DNA from: Planctomycetota bacterium
GTDB lineage: Bacteria; Planctomycetota; Phycisphaerae; Phycisphaerales; UBA1924
DNA: 64,000 bases
Direction: 5' to 3'
Assembly (NCBI GenBank): GCA_018242605.1
Contig: JAFEBP010000020.1
Coordinates: 95,162-159,161 of the forward strand
Shown here: positions 43,632 through 54,112 of the stretch, one piece after another
Position numbering within the stretch: the stretch's first letter is position 1
Layout: the number at the start of each line of letters is the position of its first letter
Made by a program: the position numbers and the translations under genes
Notes under the pieces: model-generated
Seen by the model: the letters and a program-made list of their open reading frames with translations, nothing else
Databases searched by the model: none
Told to the model about the DNA's origin: nothing

Positions 43632-44848
43632 TGCACAAGCTCCTGAACTTGCCCCAGGTAATGCTGGAGCGTGAAGATCCTTGCGTCCGACTCGATTCCG
43701 TTCGTTCCAGTCGCGTTCGTGTTGTTCACCGTCGCGCGCCCCTCGATCCACTTGCCGATCACCTCGTTGATCGTCGAGATCGTCGGGCTGCCCGCGAAAA
43801 GGTTCACGTCCACGCGGGGCCCGTTGGTGCCGGCCTCCGCGTACAGCGTGTTGGTCGTGCGATTAAGCCCGCGGCAGCGGATGGACTGCGAAAGCCCCGC
43901 CGCCAGGCTCCGCTCGTTGTACACCGCCAGCTCCGTCACAGGCCGCGCAAGCACCGAATCAACACTCTGATCACCCAGCACCCGCAGACGCCGCCGCCGC
44001 TCCGCTTCATTCGCGGGGTTTCGTGAGAGCAGCCTCGCCACGAACCTCGCAGGATCGGAGGCCTCGCTCGCCAGGTAGCCACGATTCTCCGGCAACGCCC
44101 GATCCAGACCCCAAGGGTCCGCCCCGGTCGCACGGAACCCGGTGCCGTACGCAACGGAAACCGGATCAAACACCAGCGCGGTCGAAAGATTGCCCGAATC
44201 CAGTGCGCCCGTGCCCGCCTTGAAGCGGACCATGAACGTCTGACGCTGCCAGCCCCGAGTGCCCGCGGAAGTCGCCGTGAGATCTACAAACCCGGTCTCC
44301 GGGAAGACCCAGTGCCGACCACCGGCCGGATCGTTCGCCGCGCCGTTCTCCGACACCGAGTCGTACCAACCCGTCGCGGATGTATCGTTGGGATCGGTCG
44401 TGCTGCTCACCGTGTTCGCCGGGGCGAACCCGCGGATCGACCAGAACTTGGGCAGTTGCACGGGCGACTGTGTGGGCAGCGGCACGAACACCTCGCGCTG
44501 CACGCGCCGCGTCGTCTGCGTCACGTTGCCGTCCGGGCTGCCGACCCACACCTCGTCCTCCAACGTCCCGACAGAAACGCACGGAACGATCGACACCTTG
44601 CCGCCCGGAGTAAAGAAGAACACCGCCGCGGCGTCGCCGCTCGTGGACTGGATCGCCGCGTCCCGGGCGCTCCCCAACCCCACGCGCAGCTGGTTTTCCG
44701 CCAGCGACCGCTCGCTGCTCTCCAGCAGGCTCTTGAACGCCGGAATCGTGATGCCGATCAGCGCGATGATGATGATGATCACCACCAGCAGTTCGGTGAT
44801 CGTGAAGCCGATGCGACGGGCGGGGTTGGTCCGGGGGGATGTCTTCAC
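43628..44848 (-). CDS. GspH/FimT-like prepilin protein
   Basis: The protein is 406 residues. The leader is RRIG14-F15-TITE19, then LLVVIIIIIALIGITIPAF. The next segment (LLESSERSLAENQLRVGLGSARDAAIQ) resembles GspH/FimT. The remainder is novel, with a Ser/Thr-rich middle. It overlaps the GspG-like stop by 4 bases at its start and the GspI-like start by 4 bases at its end, so genes G, H and I form a tight translational unit. Confidence 0.8.
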   Translation of the reverse strand: MKTSPRTNPARRIGFTITELLVVIIIIIALIGITIPAFKSLLESSERSLAENQLRVGLGSARDAAIQSTSGDAAAVFFFTPGGKVSIVPCVSVGTLEDEVWVGSPDGNVTQTTRRVQREVFVPLPTQSPVQLPKFWSIRGFAPANTVSSTTDPNDTSATGWYDSVSENGAANDPAGGRHWVFPETGFVDLTATSAGTRGWQRQTFMVRFKAGTGALDSGNLSTALVFDPVSVAYGTGFRATGADPWGLDRALPENRGYLASEASDPARFVARLLSRNPANEAERRRRLRVLGDQSVDSVLARPVTELAVYNERSLAAGLSQSIRCRGLNRTTNTLYAEAGTNGPRVDVNLFAGSPTISTINEVIGKWIEGRATVNNTNATGTNGIESDARIFTLQHYLGQVQELVQ

Positions 44849-45915
44849 CGGCCCACCTCCACGATATTGTCCGCTTCGGCCTTGATGCGAAGCTTGATGA
44901 TGCCCGCTCCGGTCGCGGTCTCGCCCATGCGGGCGAACAGGGTCGCGTCGTCCTCGTCGCCGAAGGCCCCGTTGGGCCCCGCCGCCACGATCGCGAAGGT
45001 CGCGCTGCGCAGCTCGGTGTTCTTGAGAGTGTCACGCTCCGGCGGCGTCGAGAAGCCGTACTGGTCGGCCTGGCGGCCCACCATCGGCGGCAGCCGATAC
45101 CCGTTCGTGTCGGTCAGCTTTCCGTCGATGATCCATCGGTAATACCGCACCGGTACTTCCTTGGCGTCGGTGATCGCCACCAGCCGATTCTCGCCCGCGT
45201 CGTTGCCGGAGTTGTCACGGTCCATCGCGTCCTCGCCGCCCGAGGAAAGCCGCGTGAGCTTGAGCCGCTTGCCGTTGAGATCGACCAACGGTTCGAAGCG
45301 CTTCCCCACGCGCCGACGCTGCTTATCCGCCGCGACAGTACCGTCGTGCGACGGATCCTTGACGTCCTTGGGAATGTCGAACGTGCCGTCCGCCAAGGGC
45401 TTGTACATCCCCGGCCCGGCCACGCCGTCGATAGGCAGCGCCCGAAGTTCCGCCGTCGCCTCGTTGAGGTTGCGGGGAGTGTCGCACGCGCCGGCGAGGA
45501 AATACGCGATCGTCCGCTCGCTAAAGCGGTAATCCTCGAAGGGGTTGTTCGCCGTCGGCGCGGGCTCCGAGCCCCGCTTGAGGTAGGTGCGGTCCGCGTC
45601 CGGAGGCGCGATGAAGTCGTACACGGCGATCTTGGCCTTGTCGCCCGCCGCCGCGATCGACACGCGCGTCGTGGGGTTGCGGTCCCTCACCAGCGGCGGC
45701 AGGAACCCGAACTCCTTGTTGAAGTTCGACACCGCCACCTTGATATCGCTCACCGCCGTCTTGTCCGCCGCCGACGAGGCGAAAGTCTTGGACGACCGGT
45801 ACCCGACGTACAGCAGCCCGATAAGCACGCCCATGATGAGCACCGAGAAAAGCACTTCCACGAGCGTGAAGCCGCGGCGGGGCTTTCCGGAGTTATTCGA
45901 AGCTGTGTTTCGCAT
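44845..45915 (-). CDS. GspG-like major pseudopilin
   Basis: The protein is 356 residues. The leader is KPRRG15-F16-TLVE20, followed by VLFSVLIMGVLIGLLYVGY. The alpha-helix then runs into TAVSDIKVAVSNFNKEFGFLPP, a GspG-like N-terminal domain. GspG is usually about 140 residues and is the main shaft subunit. Here there is an extra C-terminal portion of over 200 residues with charged, Asp-rich loops. GGAG lies 5 bases before the ATG. It could be the shaft subunit of the machine, but the extra domain makes packing into a filament uncertain. Confidence 0.78.
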   Translation of the reverse strand: MRNTASNNSGKPRRGFTLVEVLFSVLIMGVLIGLLYVGYRSSKTFASSAADKTAVSDIKVAVSNFNKEFGFLPPLVRDRNPTTRVSIAAAGDKAKIAVYDFIAPPDADRTYLKRGSEPAPTANNPFEDYRFSERTIAYFLAGACDTPRNLNEATAELRALPIDGVAGPGMYKPLADGTFDIPKDVKDPSHDGTVAADKQRRRVGKRFEPLVDLNGKRLKLTRLSSGGEDAMDRDNSGNDAGENRLVAITDAKEVPVRYYRWIIDGKLTDTNGYRLPPMVGRQADQYGFSTPPERDTLKNTELRSATFAIVAAGPNGAFGDEDDATLFARMGETATGAGIIKLRIKAEADNIVEVGR

Positions 45916-45976
45916 ACCGACTCCACTTCTTCCATTGACCGTGCGCCGTCGCCGACCGAGCGTGAGCGATCCCAGG

Positions 45977-47269
45977 TCAGACCGCGCCGCCGCCCTGCAG
46001 AGACTGGATCATGGCCACCAGCGGCAGGAACATCGCCACGACGATCGTGCCGACGATGCCGCCCAGCACCACGACCATGAGGGGCTCCAGCAGGCTCACC
46101 AGCGCCGCGACCGCCACGTCGACTTCTTCGTCGTAGTTGTCCGCGATCTTCAGGAGCATCGCGTCCAGTTCACCGGTCTCTTCACCAACGTCGATCATGT
46201 TCACGACGATGGCGTCGCACGTCTTGCTCTCTCTCAGCGGCGCGGCGAAACCCTCGCCCTCGCGGATGCTGTCGTGCACCTTCTGCAGCGCCTTCTCGAA
46301 AACGTAGTTGCCGCTCGTTTCCTTGGTGATCTTCACCGCCTCCAGGATCGGCACGCCCGCAGAGACCAGCGTGCCCAGGGTCCGCGTGAACCGGGCGATC
46401 ACCGTCTTGCGGATCAGGTTGCCGAACACCGGCGAAAAGAGCAGCATCGTGTCGGTCGCCGCGCGGCCCGGGCCCGCCTTGCGGATCAGCTTCCACATCG
46501 CGATCATGATGATCGGCGAAGGCAGCAGGACGATCCAGCCGGGGATGCTCTGACCGGGGTTCGTGCCCGCGACCCAACGCGAGGTCGAGATCAGCTTCAT
46601 CGTGAGCCACGGCAGCGCCACGCCGAAGTCGCGGAAGATTTCCTCGAACTTCGGGATGATGAACACCATGATGCCGGTCAGGATCAGCGCCGCGATCGTG
46701 ATCACGACGATGGGGTACACCATCGCGCCCTTGATCTTGCGCTGCAGCCGCTGGCTCTTCTCCATGAACTCCGCGAGACGCTGGAGGATGATGTCGAGCA
46801 CGCCGCCGATCTCGCCGGCGTTCACCATCTTGACGTACAGGTGGTTGAAGGCCTTGGGGAACTTGCCCATCGCCTCCGACAGCGACGAGCCGCCCTCGAC
46901 CTCTTCGCACACGCCCATCAGGATGTTCTTGAGCTTGCCGGGCTTGAGCTGGCTCTCCAGAATCTGGAGCGAACGCAGCAGCGGCAGGCCGGCGTCCTGG
47001 AGCGTCGAGAGCTGCCGGGTGAAGGCGGTCAGCTGCTTGGCGCCCACGCCGCCGATGCCCATGCCCCCGCCCTTCTTCTTCGCCTTGCCCTTCATGGCCT
47101 CGGCGTCCGGGGGGCCCCCGCCCTTCTTGGCCTGCTGTTCACGAACGCTGGTGGGGTAGAAGCCCTGCGACTTGATGCGTGCGATCGCCTCTTCAGTCGT
47201 GCCGGCTTCAACGGTGCCCTTCTGAGGCTTGCCGGCCGAGTTCAACGCTTCATATACGAACGTCGCCAT
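45977..47269 (-). CDS. Type IV pilus / type II secretion inner-membrane platform protein (PilC/GspF)
   Basis: The protein is 430 residues. The N-terminal MATFVYEALNSAGKPQKGTVEAGTTEEAI region is the family's start, and two T2SSF domains follow: LTAFTRQLSTLQDAGLPLLRSLQIL near 90 and TVIARFTRTLGTLVSAGVPILEAV near 300. Three predicted membrane helices occur (near 190, 240 and 405). A Lys/Gly-rich insert of about 25 residues (KKGGG..., KAKKKGGGMGIGGVG) lies before the first domain. The protein links the assembly ATPase to pilin insertion. The gene has good spacing for a ribosome site (GGGGAAG) and lies between the PilB1 and GspG genes. Confidence 0.93.
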   Translation of the reverse strand: MATFVYEALNSAGKPQKGTVEAGTTEEAIARIKSQGFYPTSVREQQAKKGGGPPDAEAMKGKAKKKGGGMGIGGVGAKQLTAFTRQLSTLQDAGLPLLRSLQILESQLKPGKLKNILMGVCEEVEGGSSLSEAMGKFPKAFNHLYVKMVNAGEIGGVLDIILQRLAEFMEKSQRLQRKIKGAMVYPIVVITIAALILTGIMVFIIPKFEEIFRDFGVALPWLTMKLISTSRWVAGTNPGQSIPGWIVLLPSPIIMIAMWKLIRKAGPGRAATDTMLLFSPVFGNLIRKTVIARFTRTLGTLVSAGVPILEAVKITKETSGNYVFEKALQKVHDSIREGEGFAAPLRESKTCDAIVVNMIDVGEETGELDAMLLKIADNYDEEVDVAVAALVSLLEPLMVVVLGGIVGTIVVAMFLPLVAMIQSLQGGGAV

Positions 47270-47323
47270 AAGTCACTTCCCCAATTCCGTGTAGTCCGAA
47301 CCCCGATCGCCGATTCCTGCCGT

Positions 47324-49063
47324 TTAATCCTCGTCCGACATCGTCTCTCTCACCACCTCGTCGATGGTGGTCTGCCCTTCGTAGATGCCCATCAGACCGC
47401 TCTCTCGCAGCGAGCGCATGCCCCGCTTGCGGGCGTGGGCCCGCAGCGCGGTGGTATTGGCCTGCTTCATCACGAGTTCGCGCATCTCATCGTCCATGGT
47501 CATGATCTCGAAGATCGCCATGCGGCCCCGATAGCCCGACTTGTTGCAGTTGTCGCACCCGCGCCCGCGGCTGAACTGCTTGCCCCGCACCTTGTCCGGC
47601 GTGAGGTTCAGCTCCATGAGCTCTTCTTCCTTGGGCGTGTACTGCTCCTTGCACTTGGGGCACACCCGCCGCACCAGACGCTGAGCCACGATGCCCTCGA
47701 TCGTCGCGGTCAGCAGGAAGGGCTCCATGCCAAGGTCCACCAGACGGATGATCGAACTAGGAGCGTCGTTGGTGTGCAGCGTGCTGAGCACCAGGTGGCC
47801 CGTCAGAGACGCCTGCACCGCGATCTGCGCGGTCTCAAGGTCACGGATTTCGCCCACCAGGATGATGTCAGGGTCCTGACGCAGGAACGAACGCAGCGCC
47901 TTGGCGAAGGTGAGCCCGGCCTCCTCGTTCACCTGGCACTGGCACAGCCCGTCGATGTCGTATTCGACCGGGTCCTCGACCGTCAAGATCTTGGTCTCGA
48001 TGTCGTTCAGCCGCGCCAGCGCCGCGTACAGCGTGGTGGTCTTGCCCGAACCGGTGGGGCCCGTCACGGTCACGATGCCGTTGGGCTTGTGGATCAGGCG
48101 GTCGAACGTATCAAAGTCGTCCTGACGCAGACCGATGCGGTCCAACGCCAGTTCGACGTTGCTCCGGTCCAGCACGCGCATCACGCACGACTCACCGTAA
48201 ATGGTCGGGAGCACGGCGATACGCAGGTCCACCGGATTGCCGCCTAGCTTGAGTTCGATGCGGCCGTCCTGGGGCAGTCGCCGCTCGGCGATGTCCAGGT
48301 TCGCCATGACCTTGATGCGGCTCGTGATCGCCGGACCCAGCTGCTTGGGCGGCGGCACCATCTCGTACAGCACGCCGTCGATGCGATACCGCATCTTGAA
48401 CTCGTTCTCGAACGGTTCAAAGTGGATATCGCTGGCCCTGTCCTTGATCGCCTGCATCAGCACCAGGTTCAGCAGCTTGATCACCTGGTTGTCGTTCACC
48501 GCCTCGTTGAGCGCGTCGAGATCGATCGACGTATCGCGCCCGCCCGCGGCGATCTTGGAGAACTTCTCATCAACTTTGATGTTGCTGATGACGTCCCCGA
48601 CGCTCTCCTGCTTGGAATAGTGCTTCTTGATCAGCCCGTCGATCAGCGTGGGGTCGGCCACCACCGCGTCGACGTTGAAGCCCAGCAGCAGCCGGATGTC
48701 GTCGACCGCACGGAAGTTATCCGGCGTCTTCATCGCGATCTTGAGGCGCTTGCTGACCGGGTTGTATTCGATCGGCACCACCTCGTACGTCCGGATGTTC
48801 TCCGACGGGATCACCTCGCGGAACGACTCGGGAACGTCAAACCCCTTGAGATCCACGTACGACATCCCCGCCTGCCCGGCGCGAGCTTCCGCAATGTCGG
48901 TCTCCGAGCAATACCCAAGCTCCACCAGGATCTTGCCCAGCGGCGCCTTGCGGGTCTTCTGAACCTCGAGCGCTTCGTGCACGCGCTCGCGGCTCACCTT
49001 GCCCAGCTTGGTCAGCACTCGGCCGATCTTGCGGCCCTTCAGTTCTGCAGGATCGATCGCCAT
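47324..49063 (-). CDS. Assembly ATPase PilB/GspE, copy 1
   Basis: The protein is 579 residues. The N-terminal MshEN-type domain (GRVLTKLGKVSRERVHEAL...) is followed by the T2SE core: SDIHFEPFENEFKMRYRIDG, Walker A GPTGSGKTTT near 335, Asp box VEDPVEYD, Walker B IILVGEIRDLETA, and a zinc site with CPKC and CDNC. It should power pilus or pseudopilus assembly at the inner membrane. The 234-base region upstream carries a 14-base direct repeat, so it may have its own promoter. It is transcribed in the same direction as, and directly upstream of, the platform protein. Confidence 0.93.
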   Translation of the reverse strand: MAIDPAELKGRKIGRVLTKLGKVSRERVHEALEVQKTRKAPLGKILVELGYCSETDIAEARAGQAGMSYVDLKGFDVPESFREVIPSENIRTYEVVPIEYNPVSKRLKIAMKTPDNFRAVDDIRLLLGFNVDAVVADPTLIDGLIKKHYSKQESVGDVISNIKVDEKFSKIAAGGRDTSIDLDALNEAVNDNQVIKLLNLVLMQAIKDRASDIHFEPFENEFKMRYRIDGVLYEMVPPPKQLGPAITSRIKVMANLDIAERRLPQDGRIELKLGGNPVDLRIAVLPTIYGESCVMRVLDRSNVELALDRIGLRQDDFDTFDRLIHKPNGIVTVTGPTGSGKTTTLYAALARLNDIETKILTVEDPVEYDIDGLCQCQVNEEAGLTFAKALRSFLRQDPDIILVGEIRDLETAQIAVQASLTGHLVLSTLHTNDAPSSIIRLVDLGMEPFLLTATIEGIVAQRLVRRVCPKCKEQYTPKEEELMELNLTPDKVRGKQFSRGRGCDNCNKSGYRGRMAIFEIMTMDDEMRELVMKQANTTALRAHARKRGMRSLRESGLMGIYEGQTTIDEVVRETMSDED

Positions 49064-49205
49064 GTCGAAGCTTCGCCTTTCTGAGGCTACCCGGCGTCAA
49101 CCAACACCAAACGGAACAAGTGCGTCAGACCCTCCCAACGGCGGGAGAGTTGCCACTAGTCCATTCGACGAGGATAATCGCACTGTTCGGGTAATGCCAG
49201 CGTTT

Positions 49206-49275
49206 CGGGCAGCCAAAACTGTGTGTACTTCCGGAGTTTGATGCTCTTTGGCCCACCCACCCGGGCAGCCAAAAC
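49206..49275. repeat. 14-base direct repeat between pilT and pilB1
   Basis: CGGGCAGCCAAAAC occurs at 49206-49219 and again at 49262-49275, 56 bases apart, in the gap upstream of the first PilB/GspE gene. On the transcribed strand each copy reads GTTTTGGCTGCCCG. It could be a binding site or part of a duplicated segment; nothing in the sequence decides. Confidence 0.6.
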
Positions 49276-49297
49276 CCAACCACGATCCAAACCGACC

Positions 49298-50413
49298 TTA
49301 TTCGGCTTCAACGTCCTCATCCCACTCCTGGCGACCGACGGTGCGGCCGAGGCGGTGGATGCGGCTGGTCAGTTCGGCCGGGTTCTTGCTCACGTCGATC
49401 ATCTCCTCGGCGGAGATCTTGCCCTGCGAGTACATGGACCACAGGTGGTCGTCGAGCAACTGCATGCCGAACTTCTTGCCGGTCTGGATGGCCGAATCGA
49501 TACGGAAAGTTTTCGCCTCGCGGATGAGGTTCGCGATGGCCGGGGTGATCACCAGGAACTCGTACGCCGCGATCATGCCCTGGATGTCCACCCGGGTGAG
49601 CAGCGCCTGGCTCAGGATGCACAGCAGCGCGGTCGACAACTGCACGCGGATCTGGTTCTGTTGGGTAACCGGGAAGGCGTCGACGATACGGTCAATGGTC
49701 TTGGCAGCGCCGGTGGTGTGCAGGGTCGCGAACACCAAGTGGCCCGTTTCGGCCGCTCGCACGGCCGACTCGATGGTCTCCAGGTCTCGCATTTCACCCA
49801 CCAGCACCACGTCCGGGTCCTGACGCAGCACGCGCCGCAGAGCCTCGGCGAAGCTGGGCACGTCGTTGCCCACTTCACGCTGGTTCACGATCGACTTCTT
49901 GTGCAGGTGGTAATACTCGATGGGGTCTTCCATCGTCACGATGTGACGATCCATCGTCTGGTTGATGTAGTCGATCATCGTCGCCAGCGTGGTGGTTTTG
50001 CCCGAACCGGTCGGCCCGGTCACCAGGAACATGCCGCGGGGACGCCGAATCAACTCCTTACACACCGCCGGCAGACCGATCTGCTCGAACGTCAGAAGTC
50101 GGCTGGGAATCTGGCGCAAGACGATCGCCAGATCTCCGCGCTGGCGGAAGACCGACACGCGGAAGCGGGCGGCCTCTCCGTACGCGAAGCCGAAGTCCGT
50201 GGTGCCCTCCTCCTGCAACTCCTGCTGGTTGCGCTCGGGGGTGATCGCCTTCATGAGCGACACCATGTCGTCGGAATCCAGCACTTTGGTCTGGAGGTTC
50301 CGCAAGCCGCCGTGGTGGCGGATGGTGGGCTGGCGGCCCACGGTGAGGTGAAGGTCCGAAGCGCCGAGTTTCACCACCGTGTCGAGCAGCCTGTCAATCT
50401 GCATCGTGGACAT
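49298..50413 (-). CDS. pilT: Pilus retraction ATPase PilT
   Basis: The protein is 371 residues. Walker A GPTGSGKTTTLATMI (near 130), Walker B VVLVGEMRDLETI and the PilT C-terminal signature AIANLIREAKTFRIDSAIQTG are present; that signature separates PilT from PilB. The N-terminal LLDTVVKLGASDLHLTVGRQPTIRHHG is typical. A retraction motor argues that this locus builds a dynamic type IV pilus rather than only a secretion pseudopilus. GAAAGG lies 6 bases before the ATG. It lies between the two PilB-type ATPase genes. Confidence 0.95.
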   Translation of the reverse strand: MSTMQIDRLLDTVVKLGASDLHLTVGRQPTIRHHGGLRNLQTKVLDSDDMVSLMKAITPERNQQELQEEGTTDFGFAYGEAARFRVSVFRQRGDLAIVLRQIPSRLLTFEQIGLPAVCKELIRRPRGMFLVTGPTGSGKTTTLATMIDYINQTMDRHIVTMEDPIEYYHLHKKSIVNQREVGNDVPSFAEALRRVLRQDPDVVLVGEMRDLETIESAVRAAETGHLVFATLHTTGAAKTIDRIVDAFPVTQQNQIRVQLSTALLCILSQALLTRVDIQGMIAAYEFLVITPAIANLIREAKTFRIDSAIQTGKKFGMQLLDDHLWSMYSQGKISAEEMIDVSKNPAELTSRIHRLGRTVGRQEWDEDVEAE

Positions 50414-50496
50414 ACAAGACCTTTCGCGTTCCTGTGGGCCGGAGATCCCGGCCGCTCGTTCTGATTCCGTCTCCGCCGATCGCCCGGGCGATCCAC

Positions 50497-52245
<1,749 letters not shown>

Positions 52246-52334
52246 AAGCAGAACCGATCCTGACTGACCAACCGCCGAACTCACCCGACCGCGATCCTGA
52301 CCCGACACCGGTACCCTCTCAGGACCGGGCTGTG

Positions 52335-52363
52335 ATTATCCGGGTCCCGCGGCATCCTATCAA
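52335..52363 (-). promoter_or_regulatory. Sigma70-type promoter of the pilus-like locus
   Basis: On the minus strand TTGATA (52358-52363, 5 of 6) is separated by exactly 17 bases from GATAAT (52335-52340, 5 of 6). Transcription would start near 52328, giving a leader of about 83 bases to the first ATPase gene. It lies in the gap shared with the divergent coaB gene. Confidence 0.6.
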
Positions 52364-52431
52364 TTGATTCCGGCCAACTTCCGAAAGATTGAGCGCGACC
52401 GCCCACCCCCCACCGCCACCGAGCACCACCC

Positions 52432-53142
52432 GTGACCGCCTCTCAAAACACCTCCCAGTGTACTCCGGCGGAGTCCCGCCGCCGCATCCTTATTACCGCC
52501 GGGCCCACGCACGAACCCATCGACGCGGTGCGCTTCATCGGCAACCGCTCCTCCGGTCGTGTCGGGTCGGCCCTCGCCGACGAGGCCGCCCGGCGCGGTT
52601 GGGACGTAACGCTACTGCTCGGACCCGCCAGCATCCTGCCCACCTTTTCGACGGTTCGCGTCATCCGGTTCCGAACAGTTTCCGACTTGCAGCAACTTCT
52701 CCGCGAGCATGTCCCGGCCGCCGACGTCCTCGTGATGGCCGCCGCCGTCGCGGATTACCGCCCCAAAGTCGATCCCGCCTTTTTCGGCGGCAAGTTCCGG
52801 CGCAAATCCGAAAACCTCATGCTGGAACTCGAACCCACCCCCGACCTGCTCGCACAGGTGGCGTCAGGACGACGTTCGGATCAACTCATGGTCGGCTTCG
52901 CGCTCGAACCCCGCGACGAGGTGCTCGAGTCCGCACGTGCCAAACTCGTGCGAAAGAAGATCGACATGGTGGTCGGCAACCCGCTCGAAACCATGGACGC
53001 AGAAACAATTGAAGCCACCGTGCTCACCACCGACGGAGGCGAGTACAAGACTCCCGGAACGATGACCAAGCCGCAGTTCGCCCCATGGCTCCTCACGCTG
53101 ATCGAGGCGCAAGCCGCGGCACGTCAGTCTCGGACCGCCTGA
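52432..53142 (+). CDS. coaB: Stand-alone phosphopantothenoylcysteine synthetase (CoaB)
   Basis: The protein is 236 residues and matches only the C-terminal half of the usual CoaBC fusion. Markers are ILITAGPTHEPID, RFIGNRSSGRVGSALADEAARRGWDVTLLLGP, AAAVADYRPK and RAKLVRKKIDMVVGNPL. In CoaBC the last segment contains the essential Asn210 (GN here) and a Lys-containing loop. The enzyme joins 4'-phosphopantothenate and cysteine in coenzyme A synthesis. The flavin-dependent CoaC decarboxylase part is absent, so it must be encoded elsewhere. The start is the GTG at 52432. Confidence 0.88.
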   Translation: MTASQNTSQCTPAESRRRILITAGPTHEPIDAVRFIGNRSSGRVGSALADEAARRGWDVTLLLGPASILPTFSTVRVIRFRTVSDLQQLLREHVPAADVLVMAAAVADYRPKVDPAFFGGKFRRKSENLMLELEPTPDLLAQVASGRRSDQLMVGFALEPRDEVLESARAKLVRKKIDMVVGNPLETMDAETIEATVLTTDGGEYKTPGTMTKPQFAPWLLTLIEAQAAARQSRTA

Positions 53143-53170
53143 AGCCGCCTCACAGAAAACAGCCACTGGC

Positions 53171-53698
53171 TCAGTACCGCAGCACCGAGTGAACCTTGCC
53201 GTATTCGGCCACCTTCGCGGCCCCGCGCAAGAACTCAAGTTCGATCAGCACGCTCATCCCGGCGATCTCTCCGCCGCTCTCTTTGACGAGCCGGCAGCAC
53301 GCCCCCAAGGTGCCCCCCGTGGCGAGCAAGTCGTCCACCACCAGCACCTTTGATCCAGGGCGGATCGCATCGGCGTGCACTTCCAACCGGTCAGACCCGT
53401 ACTCCAGGTCGTACGTCACGCCCCGCACCTTGCGGGGCAGTTTCCCCGCCTTGCGCACGGGAACAAACCCCGCCGACAAGGCCTGCGCGATCGCGATCCC
53501 GAAGATGAACCCGCGCGACTCCGCCCCCACCACCGTCTCCACGCCCTGGCTGCGGTACGGATTGGCCATCAACTCCACCGCCAGCGCCAGCCCGCGCGGG
53601 TCCGCCAGCAGCGGCGTGAAATCCTTGAAGATGATCCCGGGCTTGGGATAATCGGGCACATCCTTGATCAGACTCTTGAGGTCGGGCAGTACGTTCAC
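53171..53698 (-). CDS. apt: Adenine phosphoribosyltransferase
   Basis: The protein is 175 residues, a normal length. The purine salvage enzyme is recognised by KSLIKDVPDYPKPGIIFKDFTPLLADP at the N terminus, VGAESRGFIFGIAIA, and the PRPP-binding loop VLVVDDLLATGGTL. It makes AMP from adenine and PRPP in the cytoplasm. It converges with coaB across 28 bases and diverges from the GroES-like gene across about 60 bases. Confidence 0.95.
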   Translation of the reverse strand: MNVLPDLKSLIKDVPDYPKPGIIFKDFTPLLADPRGLALAVELMANPYRSQGVETVVGAESRGFIFGIAIAQALSAGFVPVRKAGKLPRKVRGVTYDLEYGSDRLEVHADAIRPGSKVLVVDDLLATGGTLGACCRLVKESGGEIAGMSVLIELEFLRGAAKVAEYGKVHSVLRY

Positions 53699-53758
53699 AT
53701 CGGGCTCCAGATCCCCACAGCACGGGGCCTACAGGGTACGTGCGTACGATCCCCCAGC

Positions 53759-54112
53759 ATGAGCAACACCGAACCGTCACGCGGGTCCCGCCCCGCCAAG
53801 GCGCTCGAAGTGGTCGAGCCCCTGGGCAAGCGAGTCTTGATCCGCAAGGACGATGACAAGAAGCAGACCAAGGCCGGAATACACCTGCCAGACAAGATCG
53901 AGATTCCCACGCTCACAGGCCGCGTCGTCGCCGTCTCCGCCCAGGTGGACCGCGACGAGGATTACCCCATCAAGCGTTACGACCGGATCCTCTTCAACCC
54001 CAAGCACGCCATCCCCGTGGACCTTGAAGGCGACAACCGCCTCTTCGTCGTGCCCGTTGAGGACATCGTCGCCGTCTTCCGCAAGGATCCAACCGAGGAC
54101 CACGCGGCGTGA
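53759..54112 (+). CDS. GroES-like co-chaperonin protein
   Basis: The protein is 117 residues with a Cpn10-like layout. LEVVEPLGKRVLIRKDDDKKQTKAGIHLPD resembles the N-terminal strand and mobile loop, followed by GRVVAVS and a C-terminal KRYDRILFNPKHAIPVDLEG like the GroES core. It has an N-terminal extension of about 17 residues. No groEL is nearby, so it may be a second GroES homologue rather than the main partner of GroEL. Its stop overlaps the GTG start of aroA (GTGA), which implies translational coupling to the shikimate pathway gene. Confidence 0.72.
   Translation: MSNTEPSRGSRPAKALEVVEPLGKRVLIRKDDDKKQTKAGIHLPDKIEIPTLTGRVVAVSAQVDRDEDYPIKRYDRILFNPKHAIPVDLEGDNRLFVVPVEDIVAVFRKDPTEDHAA

Noticed and set aside
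45587..48247. Long plus-strand open frame opposite the GspF/PilB1 genes
   Set aside because: It is antisense to well-recognised secretion genes and has shadow-like composition.
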